Source: Pararge aegeria (taxonomy: Eukaryota > Arthropoda > Insecta > Lepidoptera > Nymphalidae). Taken from it: DNA of 64,000 nt. The notes beneath the pieces are model-generated. The model was not told where the DNA came from. It did not search any database and saw only the letters and a program-made list of their open reading frames with translations. The stretch lies in assembly GCF_905163445.1 (NCBI RefSeq), contig NC_053184.1, forward strand, positions 4,402,001-4,466,000. Reading direction: 5' to 3'. Made by a program: the position numbers and the translations under genes. Shown in pieces: positions 54,413 to 64,000 of this stretch; position 1 is the first letter of the stretch; every line of letters begins with the position of its first letter.

Positions 54413-54690
54413 TGTTTCTGCCGCAAAGAAGCATTGCTGTGAAAGATGTGGTTGCCGTTGTAATCACAGGCATTTGAGGCTTAACAGCTACGCCTCAGAC
54501 GGATGCACACATCGCGGCAGTTTGGAGGACGTTTTCCTTGTTGTTGTTGGCATGCCTTGCGAAGTGTTACTCTACGCATAGTTACTCGTATGTTGGAAAA
54601 TGTTTGTTACAATTTTAAATAATAAATATCAAAACAAACATTCATAGGCGATGGTTTTTCCCTTATAATCTGATTGGGCCGTCAATTATA
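54413..54690 (+). repeat. Family G repeat
   Basis: TTTCTGCCGCAAAGAAGCAT, GTTGCCGTTGTAATCACAGG, CTTAACAGCTACGCCTCAGA, TGGCATGCCTTGCGAAGTGT and, after an insertion of about 80 bp, GGCGATGGTTTTTCCCTTAT and GGGCCGTCAATTATAAC. Confidence 0.75.
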
Positions 54691-55224
54691 ACAATGAAAT
54701 ATTTAAGTAATACTCAGAAAGTTTATCAAAGATATTTAAACGGGTTAGCTATACTATAAAACCTACATTCTCCAAGAGACTATACATTGTAAGGAGAATT
54801 TAAAGAAACCAAAACTGAGGGTCCTGTGTTCTCGGCCAAAAAGGTAGTAGAGGACATAACTGTGTGCTGATCTGATACGACTACAATGCTGTAGCGGTAA
54901 TAGATAGGACAAAACGACATGTTATGTGAAGAAAAAGACCATTTGACTCATATTCCCTCAAGTGTTTAATTTAATGCTAGGAGTATAATAGAATTCACAA
55001 AGACAGGTCAAAAGTCGTAACACATACAATTATTATATAATCATTTGCTACCAAACATATAAATGCGAAGGGAGTTGTAACATTACATTTTGAACGAGCG
55101 ACCAATAATTAAATCATCATTAATTTCAAGAGTTAGATTTAAAATTAATGCAATTTTTTATGCAAAAAAACACGTTGACGTTTAATACTTCTAACAAGTA
55201 ATATAGAGGTAATTGTATTTTTAT
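54691..55224. other. Unassigned AT-rich stretch
   Basis: No element or exon recognised. Confidence 0.4.
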
Positions 55225-55345
55225 ACATTTATTATCTTTATAAGCACACCACAATATGGTAAAGTCATCAAAAGGAAAAGCAAAAACAAACCTTAGTAGG
55301 ATACAAAAAGCAGCCTTATCGCTTAGTAGTGATAAGCTGTGTGTA
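55225..55345 (-). mobile_element. LINE-type 3' end, family F, worn
   Basis: TTATAAGCACACCACAATAT and AAAAGCAGCCTTATCGCTTA are family F blocks read backwards. Confidence 0.5.
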
Positions 55346-55887
55346 TGTGTTCAATAGCGACTCTAATCTTTGCATAAATGTCTTTAGCTACGGTGAACGC
55401 AGCTATGTATGCGTCATGCCACAGTATCTCGTTACGTCATGTCTCGGAATTTCAATAGGTGCTTCTGTGTTTGCCAGCCATGGCCTCAGCTTGAACGTTT
55501 GCTGCACAAATAATACTGAAGCTTCTATAGTATCAAGCCTTATACCGAAGTAATTATAAATTATTAATTAATTATAATGATAAAGAAAATGTGCCATATG
55601 TATGATCGCATGACTTACGGCCATAAGTCAAATGTACATAATGGTGCCCAATATGTCGTAAAATTACGAAAACACGCTTACGAGGAAGTGAAATTTTACT
55701 TCTCTGTACACTAAGGGCTCTGTTGGACCACAGAACACACTAGTGCATAGAGCTGCAAACTTACTACTTGTTGTGAAGAGTGCCTCATCAAGCTAGGAAA
55801 TATGTCTTGGTCGAGGACAGCTTCTTAAATCACTGGGTCAACGGCGCGTGACTTGGCTCGGACAAAGCAGTCTTAAAATTTTCAGCT
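55346..55887. other. Unassigned stretch
   Basis: GACTTACGGCCATAAGTC near 55611 is a short palindrome. A 74-codon plus frame at 55329-55553 has no domain. Confidence 0.4.
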
Positions 55888-55919
55888 CCCCCTTTTCCCC
55901 CTCTTCCCCTTTGCGTCCC
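55888..55919 (-). other. G-quadruplex motif on the minus strand
   Basis: Four C-runs on the plus strand (CCCCC, CCCCC, CCCC, CCC) with spacers of 4, 4 and 7 nt satisfy the usual G3+N1-7 rule on the minus strand. Unusual in DNA this AT-rich. Confidence 0.75.
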
Positions 55920-56293
55920 TCTAAAAGTGTAGCGAGTGTCTGGACATTTGTCAAGAAGGCTGTGCTTGTTGAATTTTGAAATACCATTTAATTAATTTTC
56001 ATGAATCGTTAAATACACTAATTTGGCTACTTTCATCGTTTTGCTTTATTCGTGAATTCCAACTCAGGTTTAGAAAACACTTTTCACGTTGCATATTCAT
56101 GCAGGTCCCTCAAAGATTTCAGGTCGGCTTTTTAGAGTAGAATCTGTATTCTAAGCTCATGGTAGCATCACAGCAAACACTTGACTATGACAAGAACCAG
56201 AAAGGAAAGCTTACCCAATAAAGAATACACCATACACGTGACTGAATGACAAATAAAAATTGCATATGATAATTTATTCATCGGTGGTATAAA
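55920..56293. other. Unassigned stretch
   Basis: Nothing recognised. Confidence 0.4.
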
Positions 56294-56362
56294 ACCGTAG
56301 CTTAGTTGGCAAAGCACTCAGGCCGCCATTAGAAAAATGCAGGTTCCAATCTTGACGGATCT
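56294..56362 (+). repeat. tRNA-like SINE head, decayed
   Basis: ACCGTAGCTTAGTTGGCAAA gives an A box and AGGTTCCAATCTTGAC a B box (56342-56352) at tRNA spacing. The anticodon-arm region cannot pair and no acceptor stem closes, so it is a SINE head or tRNA pseudogene rather than a tRNA gene. Confidence 0.6.
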
Positions 56363-56671
56363 AAATTTCCAGCACTTATATATACAAACTATAAATTTTA
56401 TAATTTTTCTTCTTTTGTTCTGCTCTGTGGACATGGTAAGAAAGGTTATAATTAACCAAAACCCAATATATAACCGAGCTTACAAAACTTATAGCTATTA
56501 TATTTTTAGGCTTCTTGCAAAGAAAACCTCCCATTTATGACAACCTCCCTATTTTGACGACCTCACTGGCGCCGTGATATTAAAGAACATAATATAATGT
56601 CCGTTCTTTTGGTCTCGTGGTATGCTAGGTCGTCGTGAGTTACCAGCCTACCTAAAATGACTATCAAGCTA

Positions 56672-56822
56672 TTTAGATTTTCGGTTCCACGTAGAAACCG
56701 ATAAGGGGATTGGGTTTTAAAAATGGCCGTACACTTATCTGATTAGCCAACTTTCATCTTAGACAGAATCATTGTTTTCCATCACGTGGGATTGCAGTCA
56801 AGAGTTAACTTGTTGTGAGATA
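56672..56822 (+). mobile_element. Bm1-like SINE, family C, 3' end
   Basis: GTTCCACGTAGAAACCGATA, GGGGATTGGGTTTTAAAAAT, AACTTTCATCTTAGACAGAA, GGGATTGCAGTCAAGAGTTA and ACTTGT; an AAATAAATAA tail follows. This copy defines the family's 3' terminus in the window. Confidence 0.8.
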
Positions 56823-56838
56823 AATAAATAACTATACT

Positions 56839-56841
<3 letters not shown>

Positions 56842-56880
<39 letters not shown>
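56842..56880. repeat. (AT)n microsatellite
   Basis: About 19 uninterrupted AT units between the tail of a family C SINE and a family F LINE end. Confidence 0.97.
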
Positions 56881-56887
<7 letters not shown>

Positions 56888-56945
56888 TTTTTTTCCTATT
56901 TGTGGTGTACAAATAAAGTGTATAAATAAATAAAATAAATAAATA
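56881..56945 (+). mobile_element. LINE-type 3' end, family F, with AATAAA
   Basis: TTTTTTTTCCTATTTGTGGT, GTACAAATAAAGTGTATAAA and an (AAATA)n tail. Nearly identical to the end at 40550-40612. Confidence 0.75.
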
Positions 56946-57145
56946 AATATACTACGACAATACACACATCACCATCTAGCCCCAAAGTAAGCGTAGTCTG
57001 AGTTATGGGTACTAAGATGACTGATGAATGTTATAATATACAGATAAACACCCAGACACTGAAAAACATTCATGTTCATCACACAAACATGTTCCAGTTA
57101 TGGGAATCGAACACAGAAAGCATGGTGTTTGCCCACTGCAAAAAA
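56946..57145 (-). mobile_element. Family A SINE, internally deleted
   Basis: AAATATACTACGACAATACA, CCATCTAGCCCCAAAGTAAG, ACACTGAAAAACATTCATGT and head CACAGAAAGCATGGTGTTTG. The AAATA tails of this SINE and the LINE end before it run together, tail to tail. Confidence 0.85.
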
Positions 57146-57412
57146 AAAACAAACTATAGATGAACCAACTTAATGTTGAGAACCAATGAATATGCTACTA
57201 TACACATACCGTAGCTGCATTGCAGTCATATGCCATATCTTTTAAAAACCTCAACCGTCAAAAGAAAAACATGCAGATTGTAGAGGCTCTAAATACCTAC
57301 ATTCATATGTGAAGTCCTCATTTAAGCTACTACTTTTTAGATGACCATTTCTTTAAAAGGTGACTTTAGGGGTCCGTACCAAAATGCTATTAGAAAAACC
57401 TTCTGTTTTTTG
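57146..57412. other. Unassigned stretch
   Basis: Begins with a poly(A) run at the broken SINE head; otherwise nothing recognised. Confidence 0.4.
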
Positions 57413-57790
57413 ACGTGACAACGTCTTATAATTCGATGGAGCCGGCTGCACGCACGAAAAAACATGACGTATACGGCGTTACCTCGCTTTGAGGCGTTCC
57501 ATTCAAGGCTTGAAGTGCAAGCGAGAGCGCGGAACGAGCGACAAAGAGGCACAGTCGGCCTCCGTGTTCGACATCTGTCTCTCTCCTACTTGAGTGAGCG
57601 ATGCGTCCACGTGGACAGCTTCTATACAATAATACATTTACATGTTTTCGGCAAGGATGAAGTGCAGTGAAAAGTGAATGTGGTGTCAATTGTTTATAGC
57701 AACGATAATATCTATCAAACAAATAAAATTAAAATTTTCTTTTGAAAAATGCAACCATTCCATCAGTAATATCTTACGACGTTGTCACGT
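57413..57790. repeat. Inverted-repeat-bounded GC-richer block
   Basis: ACGTGACAACGTC at 57413-57425 is the exact reverse complement of 57778-57790, with weaker pairing inward. The first 230 bp are GC-richer than the surroundings and carry AGAGCGCGGAACGAGCGAC and a perfect 12-bp palindrome GTCCACGTGGAC (57605-57616) containing a CACGTG E-box. It could be a non-autonomous DNA transposon or a promoter/first-exon region. I favour a transposon because of the inverted ends. Open frames on both strands (68-109 codons) have no domain. Confidence 0.45.
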
Positions 57791-58026
57791 TCAACTATCG
57801 TCAGTAAGCCGACTTTACAGACAACCAATTTTGATTTTTTATAGTAAGAATTTACCTAATGATAATTGCAAACCATCGCCTATGAACATGCAAGGTGAGC
57901 CTGTGATTCCAAAGAAAAGCCCCCTCCAGCCAAGCTGCTTGGTGACAGAAATAAGCATGTCGGTGGCACTTCCCCATCAAGCGCTTTACTTTTCTATGAC
58001 TGTCTGACCGTCCGTCGCTAGCGATT

Positions 58027-58092
58027 ATTAAAAAGGGATGGAAAAATGTCGTCATTGCATCGTCGTCGTCAATTAAAAAGGGATGGAAAAAT
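58027..58092 (+). repeat. 21-bp direct repeat, 45 bp apart
   Basis: ATTAAAAAGGGATGGAAAAA (plus one base) occurs at 58027-58047 and 58072-58092. The intervening ATCGTCGTCGTC may have mediated it. This pattern can mark a small tandem duplication. Confidence 0.9.
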
Positions 58093-58317
58093 CAGTGTGT
58101 CGAAACTTTATAAATATCGTCTGAGATTTTGAAATAACTATTTTCTCTCTCTCTCGTCTCATCTCAACTCATCAATAGCGTGTAAAAGTTTACTTCTAGA
58201 CTTAAGAACGCACATACTGCCCGTTTCACATTAGTCGCCTCGTACGAGCAACCGCGGAAGGAGGAGGGGTGGTGACCACCGTATTCAGATCTGCCGATAC
58301 CATACGGCATCTAAAAT

Positions 58318-58455
58318 TTATCAGTATTCAACTCAAGTCCACCAATCTGCACTGGACCAGCGTGGTGGATAACCTTAACCCCCCTTTCATTGCGAAAGGA
58401 AACTCGTGCCTTGTAGTGGGCCAGTAATGGGTTGATATGATGATGGTGATTGAAA
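58318..58455 (+). mobile_element. Family B SINE, 3' third, with tail
   Basis: CAAGTCCACCAATCTGCACT, GACCAGCGTGGTGGATAACC, TTAACCCCCCTTTCATTGCG, GTAGTGGGCCAGTAATGGGT and TGATATGATGATGGTGATT. Confidence 0.88.
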
Positions 58456-59461
58456 TCAAAACTGACATAGGTAAAACGGATATACGGATTAGGATCATAT
58501 TACCTAGGTGCAGCTTTCAGGCTTTAAGGTTAGTGGGCTTTGTTATCGAATTACAACTATAGGTAACGATTATTAAGTGAGTGCTGCATCTAAGATGGTA
58601 ACAGGCTAACCGGTAATTGATATGGCAGTCATTATAAACGTATGCTGCTCATAAATGCGATCGAACTCGGGTCCTCCGCTCGTAAGACCACAGCGCTCAA
58701 CAATGCACCAGGAATCAAGAAATATTACCTACACTGTCATCACTATGCTGCACCATTCTGAAGTAACAAAATATTGTTTTCCAAAATACCTTGCGCTTGT
58801 TATCATAACCAATACAAACACATAGCAAGCAGAATCGCACTTTGGCCTGCTTTCAAGAAAATCGGCTGAATCGGACCATCCCTGTAAATCAGTTTATGTA
58901 CCGGCATTCCTGGCGACTACGTCCGCAATACTCGACTAAAGTAAAAATCTAGTAGAAATTGTAACAAAGCAGAAACGTTCCCTCTAGAACACTTTTATGT
59001 TGTTTACCTTTGAATAATTTAGTAATTTTGTCCGCAGACCGAAATATAGGATAGTCTCAGAGTTCGTTATATGGTCGCTAATCAAAAATTCTTTTATTTA
59101 TTTATCTTTAAAAACTTTAAATGAATTGATATATTTGTAGTCACAACTTTAATAATTTAATAAAATAAGTGTCTATTTATTTATTTTTAATAAAATAAAT
59201 TTAATAATTTATTTTCCTTAAATTGTGATCGTGAACATATGATACATGAAGTGTACAAAGGAAATCTATTAGAGCTACCTCTCTCAAGATATATCTCTTC
59301 CACCTACCCCAGGATGTCAGTAAGATATGATTTTATATATAACTCCTTAAAATATGCAATATATCTAAATATTAACAAGATTAAATTTTAAAAATGATAA
59401 AATTAGAATATATTATATTAAATACAAAATACATAATAATAATACAATAAATATTCCTATT

Positions 59462-59465
<4 letters not shown>
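58456..59465. other. Unassigned stretch
   Basis: AT-rich, with TTTATTTATTT runs near 59090-59215. A short tRNA-like GAACTCGGGTCCTCCG near 58665 is not enough to call. Confidence 0.4.

Positions 59466-59508
<43 letters not shown>
59466..59508. repeat. (AT)n microsatellite
   Basis: About 21 AT units, the longest simple repeat in the window. Confidence 0.97.
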
Positions 59509-59512
<4 letters not shown>

Positions 59513-59597
59513 CATGATCATGTACAAAACACCATTGTACTGTGTACATCACACACTATATATAACACTGTCGTTATGAACTACATTTACACAGACA

Positions 59598-59765
59598 ATC
59601 ATCATCATAAAATCAACCGATTTATGTCCAACTGATTCTGGGACCAACCAACAACTCTCCGCGACTCGTTTGATGTCATCTGTCCGCCTAGTTGAGAGTC
59701 GACCTACGCTGCGTTTATCGGTCTGGGGTTGCCACTCTTGGAACCCCAACGTCCATCGGTTTTCT
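59598..59765 (-). mobile_element. RTE LINE 3' end, family D
   Basis: ATCATCATCATAAAATCAAC tail, then on the minus strand WQPQTDKRSVGRLSTRRTDD and IKRVAES in one frame. The QAAQNRG to TYVQQ part is partly deleted. A LE-type codon run upstream is disturbed. Confidence 0.85.
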
Positions 59766-60061
59766 GAGCTATGTGCCCCATATAGCTAAGTAAACACAGG
59801 CTATACAATGGGTTAAATATCTTACAGGCTTACCACTTTAACTTACACGAACGGTATGTTTAAAGCAATGGAACAAATAGAACACTAGATATACTTTCTA
59901 TACACATGTTTAACCAAACTGAAACATAAACAGAATCTTGAATAGTGATAGCACGTTTATAGCAAACTATGTGACAACAACAGTTCATATTGAGGCATTT
60001 CTACCCCCCACACTATTATAAGAATTATTTAGAAGAAGTAGTACGTGCGTGAAGTAGGGCG
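59766..60061. other. Unassigned stretch
   Basis: Nothing recognised. Confidence 0.4.
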
Positions 60062-60275
60062 TGTCCGGTCGAATTACTATCGCCAAGCTTATTGCTGCTA
60101 AACAGTACCGTTGAAGTACTATGTTTCAGTCTTAAGGACGTTGTTGCCGGTATAATTACAGGCACATTCGGTTTTACACCTACGCCTCGTTGCAGGGCGT
60201 GTTACTTGCATGCCCTGTGAAGCTTTGCTCTGTTAATAGGCTCTGCTAAGTCCGTCAATTATACAACCTATATAA
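60062..60275 (+). repeat. Family G repeat
   Basis: TTATTGCTGCTAAACAGTAC, GTTGCCGGTATAATTACAGG, CACATTCGGTTTTACACCTA, CGCCTCGTTGCAGGGCGTGT, TGCATGCCCTGTGAAGCTTT and GCTCTGTTAATAGGCTCTGC. The cleanest 3' half of the family. Confidence 0.78.
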
Positions 60276-61454
60276 AAAAAATTACATCATTCCAACTCGT
60301 CAATTATATTAACTAACGTTATAATAACGGGTCTGCTCGCAATAATCACAAAATACACAAATCTCAATAATTCTAATAAATAGATTTTACCCATTACGTT
60401 TAAAGAAACATGAATCTAATTGAGTTTGTATGAACAAAACCTTTTCAGCATACGAATACGATCTAGAATTTCCGAAGCGTGAAATCGTTACATATTGCTT
60501 TCACGAGAATACACCCCCATTGTGGCAGTTCGTACCATCTAGCAAGCAATCTGAGAAATTATTTCAATACGTTTAATATAAATTACTTCGATGCGATTTC
60601 AATAGCGAAATGGGAAGCCAGCCATGTTCTTCAGGCTGAATTAAGCAAATGGCATCTTTACCTAGGAATATTTGCTTTATTCGAGCAGCGGTCTAATACA
60701 CCTTCGAATTATTGGCCGTTTTAACAGATGATTGTGTGGTATACAAATCAAAACATTAAATATAAAAGTGGTACTCGTTTGGAAAAAATTGCTTCATGAG
60801 TTATTTGTTACCACGTTTGATGGAGATCATATTAGTTTGAAACAACAAAATAATATTTAAAAAAAAAATTTACAAGCTGAACTGACAGTGTTTTTTAATT
60901 TGCATTGTAATGGAATCAGAAATTCTGCACCGAGAAAGTTGCCCAAAACTGTTAGTTTTATAGTATTCATATAACGATTCCGTAACAAATCACAAGGGGA
61001 CATAAATACATACCAACTCTGCAGTGTATGTCCTTTAGGAATTTGTAACAAGACCCGTGCAAATATTTGAACAAATGACCGACATGTCTCCACATTCTTT
61101 TATTTCAAAATTTTCTCTGCTAAGTGCAAAGTCCAATATAGTTTATAGGACGAGCAGTCGTGCATAGTTCTTCGAATGCTCAAACCTTACAAAGGCTTTA
61201 GAAGTCAAATTCCCTTACCGATTATTTCGGAACAAAAATGGTATGCAAGAAGAGTTTTCTCCATTTCTGACTTCCGTTTTGTTGGTCTATTAACCGTTTA
61301 CGAATCACGAAGAACTCGATTAGATTCAAAGGTCGTCTAAAATTGTTTTTACCCATAAGATCTCAGTACTAGCCTGAAGTAAGGAAATTTGCGATACCCA
61401 CCCATTGCTTCCTAGATTATGTTTAGTCATCACACCCAGTTGTAGAATTTAATA
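60276..61454. other. Large unassigned stretch
   Basis: Frames of 78-81 codons at 60479-60724 and 60857-61093 lack domains. No repeat recognised. Confidence 0.4.
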
Positions 61455-61560
61455 TTAAAACAAAAGCCCACCAATCCACATTGGAATCCCTATTATTCTA
61501 TGAGACAGGAGGACTTTTCCCAGCGGTAGAACTTTAGTAAGGATAATGATCATGATAAAA
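61455..61560 (+). repeat. Possible SINE end
   Basis: AAGCCCACCAATCCACATTG and AGGACTTTTCCCAGCGGTAG resemble the 'CCCACCAACCCGCATTGG ... GGCC-T-GCCCAGCAGTGG' end of a lepidopteran SINE. A worn GATAATGATCATGAT tail follows. Confidence 0.45.
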
Positions 61561-61904
61561 TGAGTTAAGCGATATTAATTTTAAGATTATAAGACTTAAC
61601 ACTTACGTGACTTATGTGAATAAATTTAACGTGAACATTGGGTTATCTTAGCGATGACACGCAGCTATTATGTCCTAGGTGCACTACTGTATGAAGAATT
61701 AGAATATAATCTAGAAATATCCATAATATATCTTACTCAAAGATTTTCTTTAAGCAAATTTTTTGTAGTCTTAGCTAAAAGTCACGTTTTCCGCTTATAA
61801 CGTATTTTAGATTTTTATAACACAATCCAAAAATTTTCCTACGGAGTAAATCAGTTAGTTAAAAAATATGCCAAAATCAAAAAATAAATTAAATTAGAAT
61901 ATAA

Positions 61905-62165
61905 AAACTCCCGACACAAGTCAAGCCCTTTCATTTGATACCTATACTAAGAGAGTTGTAAATAAAAATATAATCCGCCATTTTGTAACGTGGGCCATTA
62001 TAGACCGATTTTTGTCAAACATAGAACAAGCTAGGAAAATTCTCGACTTAATCACCTCTAAAACAAAATATGTACATTCGTTCGAAAGCTACGATGCCGC
62101 AGAATAAACACACAAAGACATGTCAAACTTAACCCGTCATTTTTCGTGGGGTTTAAAAAAACTAT
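61905..62165 (+). repeat. Dispersed repeat beginning ACTCCCGACACAAG
   Basis: ACTCCCGACACAAGTCAAGC, CCTTTCATTTGATACCTATA, CCGCCATTTTGTAACGTGGG, TACATTCGTTCGAAAGCTAC and AACACACAAAGACATGTCAA. I recall this text as widely repeated in Lepidoptera with complementary CCCCGAC/GTCGGGG ends; here the right end has worn to CGTGGGGTTTAAAAA. Only this copy is in the window. Confidence 0.6.
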
Positions 62166-62272
62166 TTTTTTTTTTCAAGTAGCCTTTATAAGCATTTTTA
62201 TCTGTTCATGACTCTACTACCGGTACAGAAGGCAGACTCTACCGAGAAGTGGCCAGCTTTCCCAAATTAGGT
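62160..62272 (-). mobile_element. LINE-type 3' end, family Q, inverted copy
   Basis: Minus strand: CTTCTCGGTAGAGTCTGCCT, TCTGTACCGGTAGTAGAGTC, AAATGCTTATAAAGGCTACT and TGAAAAAAA. It pairs with 54292-54412. Confidence 0.65.
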
Positions 62273-62930
62273 GGATAAGTTATGTATTATTTTAGATTAA
62301 CTAACAAAACTTCTTTAGCCGTATGAATAAATAATGATTACATTGACTCTTTCATCTTATACTCTATCAATTAATAATAAACCGAAAAGGACGCTATTAT
62401 TTATAAATAACTTTACACGGGAAACTGTGAGACAAGTCTAGACTCGAACTACAATTCATCCTGAACCAGCAACTCATGCATTTTAAATAAGAATTGCCAG
62501 CAGGCATTGATACCTACGCTAAGATATACTCTATAGTATGTAACTCCATAGTCTTTCACAAATATACAGACTGTATAAAAATTGCAAATAAAATTTTGCT
62601 GCAATAATAAGAAACTGTTTACATGCAAATGGTGATATCAAAATTGAAATAATAAAAACTTCCAGGTATAGACCGATCAAATCTATTATCACAACATTTC
62701 ATTCAATAAAATAACATTGATACTTGATTTTCCTAATGTTAATGCGATACATTTTAAGGTTTTTCCACAATCAGAAATTTTATTTTTGTGTAAGATAAAA
62801 ATCCTGCGGTTTCTTCCAACTGTAAACATACTAATGTCTAAAATTAATAATCAATTCAATCCAATATTTTAAGATTACAGATTGAGTTAAGTAGATCTAT
62901 CTTTATCTTTATTGAATAAACGGTCTTCCG
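62273..62930. other. Unassigned AT-rich stretch
   Basis: CAGATTGAGTTAAGTAGATC near 62879 is a weak direct echo of the arm of the inverted repeat that follows. Confidence 0.4.
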
Positions 62931-62988
62931 TTGCAGATTGATTTAGTAGTGATATTCTCTTGATTATCACTACTAAATCAATCTGCAA
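62931..62988. repeat. Perfect 24-bp inverted repeat, 10-nt loop
   Basis: 62931-62954 and 62965-62988 are exact reverse complements; the arm begins TTGCAGATTGATTTAGTAGT. The loop is TTCTCTTGAT. With no mismatch in 24 pairs it is either young or kept by selection. Confidence 0.95.
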
Positions 62989-63137
62989 TCTGAATTTTAC
63001 TGATTGTATTATTATTAATTCCAGGCGTTAGTATAATATCTAAACAACTGGGTGTCTTTGGCAGTGTATCAATGCAGAAAGTGAGATAGACGTCCAAGAA
63101 CTATTCTTATCTAGTAACATCATACCGTTACTCCAAG

Positions 63138-63240
63138 AAATGCCAATTTAAACTTGTAACGAGGTTTGTAGCGAGTGGCTGTGGAGCGGAAAAATATTAA
63201 AAACTGGAGCGAACTAATAGCTGTAACTGGGTGCTTGGAA
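63138..63240 (-). repeat. Family I repeat, 3' part
   Basis: TGCCAATTTAAACTTGTAAC, GAGGTTTGTAGCGAGTGGCT and TAATAGCTGTAACTGGG correspond to 43270-43352 read in reverse. Confidence 0.75.
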
Positions 63241-64000
63241 CGAGCCTAACTTTGTACAGCCTAACTCTATTACATATCGCCTCCAGGCAGTGCGGCCTAT
63301 TTAACACCAGTTCGGGTTATTCTACTGTGAAAAATCGTTGACATTATTTTTCATACGGCCAATGGCATGCTGGCGGTGGAAAATAGAGAGACAGTCGTAT
63401 TTTTTGTAGCATTTAAAAATGTTGTTTTCTGTGACTTGCGAGCTCAACAACAAAACAAGAGGTACACACGAATTCGTTCACAATTATTAGCAAGACAAAG
63501 ATAGACCTTTTATAAATCCAAATTACTGTACTTGGTCGCTTATATGCTGCCTATGTTTGGCACTTCATCGATTGTGATCGAATGACTCTCAATCGACTTG
63601 TTTCTAGTCCGAGCTTGGGTAGGAGTCCACCGTTACGCAGCGTGTGTTGGGAGTCGCAACTACCATTATTTCAATAAGAGATAATTTCACCATAAGGACT
63701 TCTTCCTGCACTAAGAGGAAGGAGTGATAAATAGTGAATCCACTATGCCATTTAACGGAGATATGAATGCCTGGAGTAGGGAGATGAAGTTGAATATGCT
63801 ATGATGTATTGAATGATGAGGTGATATGTTGATAAAGGGGTCCAGTGGTTATCTAGATCCAATTTTTGTGTCGTTTAAGGAAATCTATTCTTGTGAAATC
63901 GTTTCAGCTTCTGACGCTCTAAAAGTCTTGAGTTATTGTGGGATAACAAGATTGGGGTCTTAGCCTCTGGATTATCATGTGCCAGTATTATTTAAGAAAT
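63241..64000. other. Unassigned to window end
   Basis: Less AT-rich than average at 63560-63850. No domain-bearing frame, repeat family or RNA gene recognised. Confidence 0.4.

Noticed and set aside
56294..56362. Possible tRNA gene
   Set aside because: A and B boxes are present but the acceptor and anticodon stems do not pair; better read as a SINE head or pseudogene.

Overview
The window looks like non-genic nuclear DNA from a lepidopteran insect, most likely a butterfly. The evidence is the AT-rich background together with many short fragments of repeat families typical of moths and butterflies. These are two tRNA-headed SINE families (one ending in TTTATTTA, one in (ATG)n), Bm1-like SINEs, 3' ends of RTE LINEs that read out as a degenerate reverse-transcriptase C-terminus, LINE ends tailed with (TTTGAC)n, and Helitron-like, hAT and mariner derivatives. 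No complete host gene, rRNA, functional tRNA or CRISPR array can be supported. None of the open frames up to about 150 codons shows a domain, except those lying in transposon remnants. The window is best read as a large intron or an intergenic stretch.

Layout. 1-9 kb: SINE fragments, a 251-bp Helitron-like copy (4586-4836), an 83-bp tandem duplication and a nested SINE pair (8527-9050). 9-21 kb: few insertions, several unclassified dispersed families that recur elsewhere in the window, a 24-pair RNA-type hairpin at 15134-15206 and a good SINE copy at 16932-17165. 21-38 kb: RTE 3' ends, a second Helitron-like copy (22961-23140), a tandem array with a period near 79 bp (27899-28222), a 78-bp palindrome inside a SINE head (33402-33479) and a GC-rich block joined to an RTE end (33905-34492). 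38-51 kb: the clearest DNA transposons, namely a 1.4-kb hAT deletion derivative with hexamer arrays (44722-46124), a mariner deletion derivative (47021-47409) and a 204-bp hAT-type foldback MITE with an exact 8-bp target duplication (50166-50369). 51-64 kb: LINE and SINE ends, a G-quadruplex motif, an inverted-repeat-bounded block carrying an E-box palindrome (57413-57790), and a perfect 24-bp inverted repeat (62931-62988).

There are no genes here that work together. The structure is an archaeology of insertions: SINEs sit beside the LINE types that may have mobilised them (both family B SINEs and RTE ends finish in ATG triplets), and DNA transposons survive only as deleted, presumably non-autonomous copies. 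I see no convincing undescribed biological system. The observations most worth checking are a hammerhead-like motif in one repeat family, the wobble-only hairpin at 15.1 kb, an unclassified repeat family in at least six pieces (family J), and a recurring pattern of short fold-back duplications. Family letters are defined at the entry named in each call; matches were found by eye, so borders are approximate unless stated as exact.
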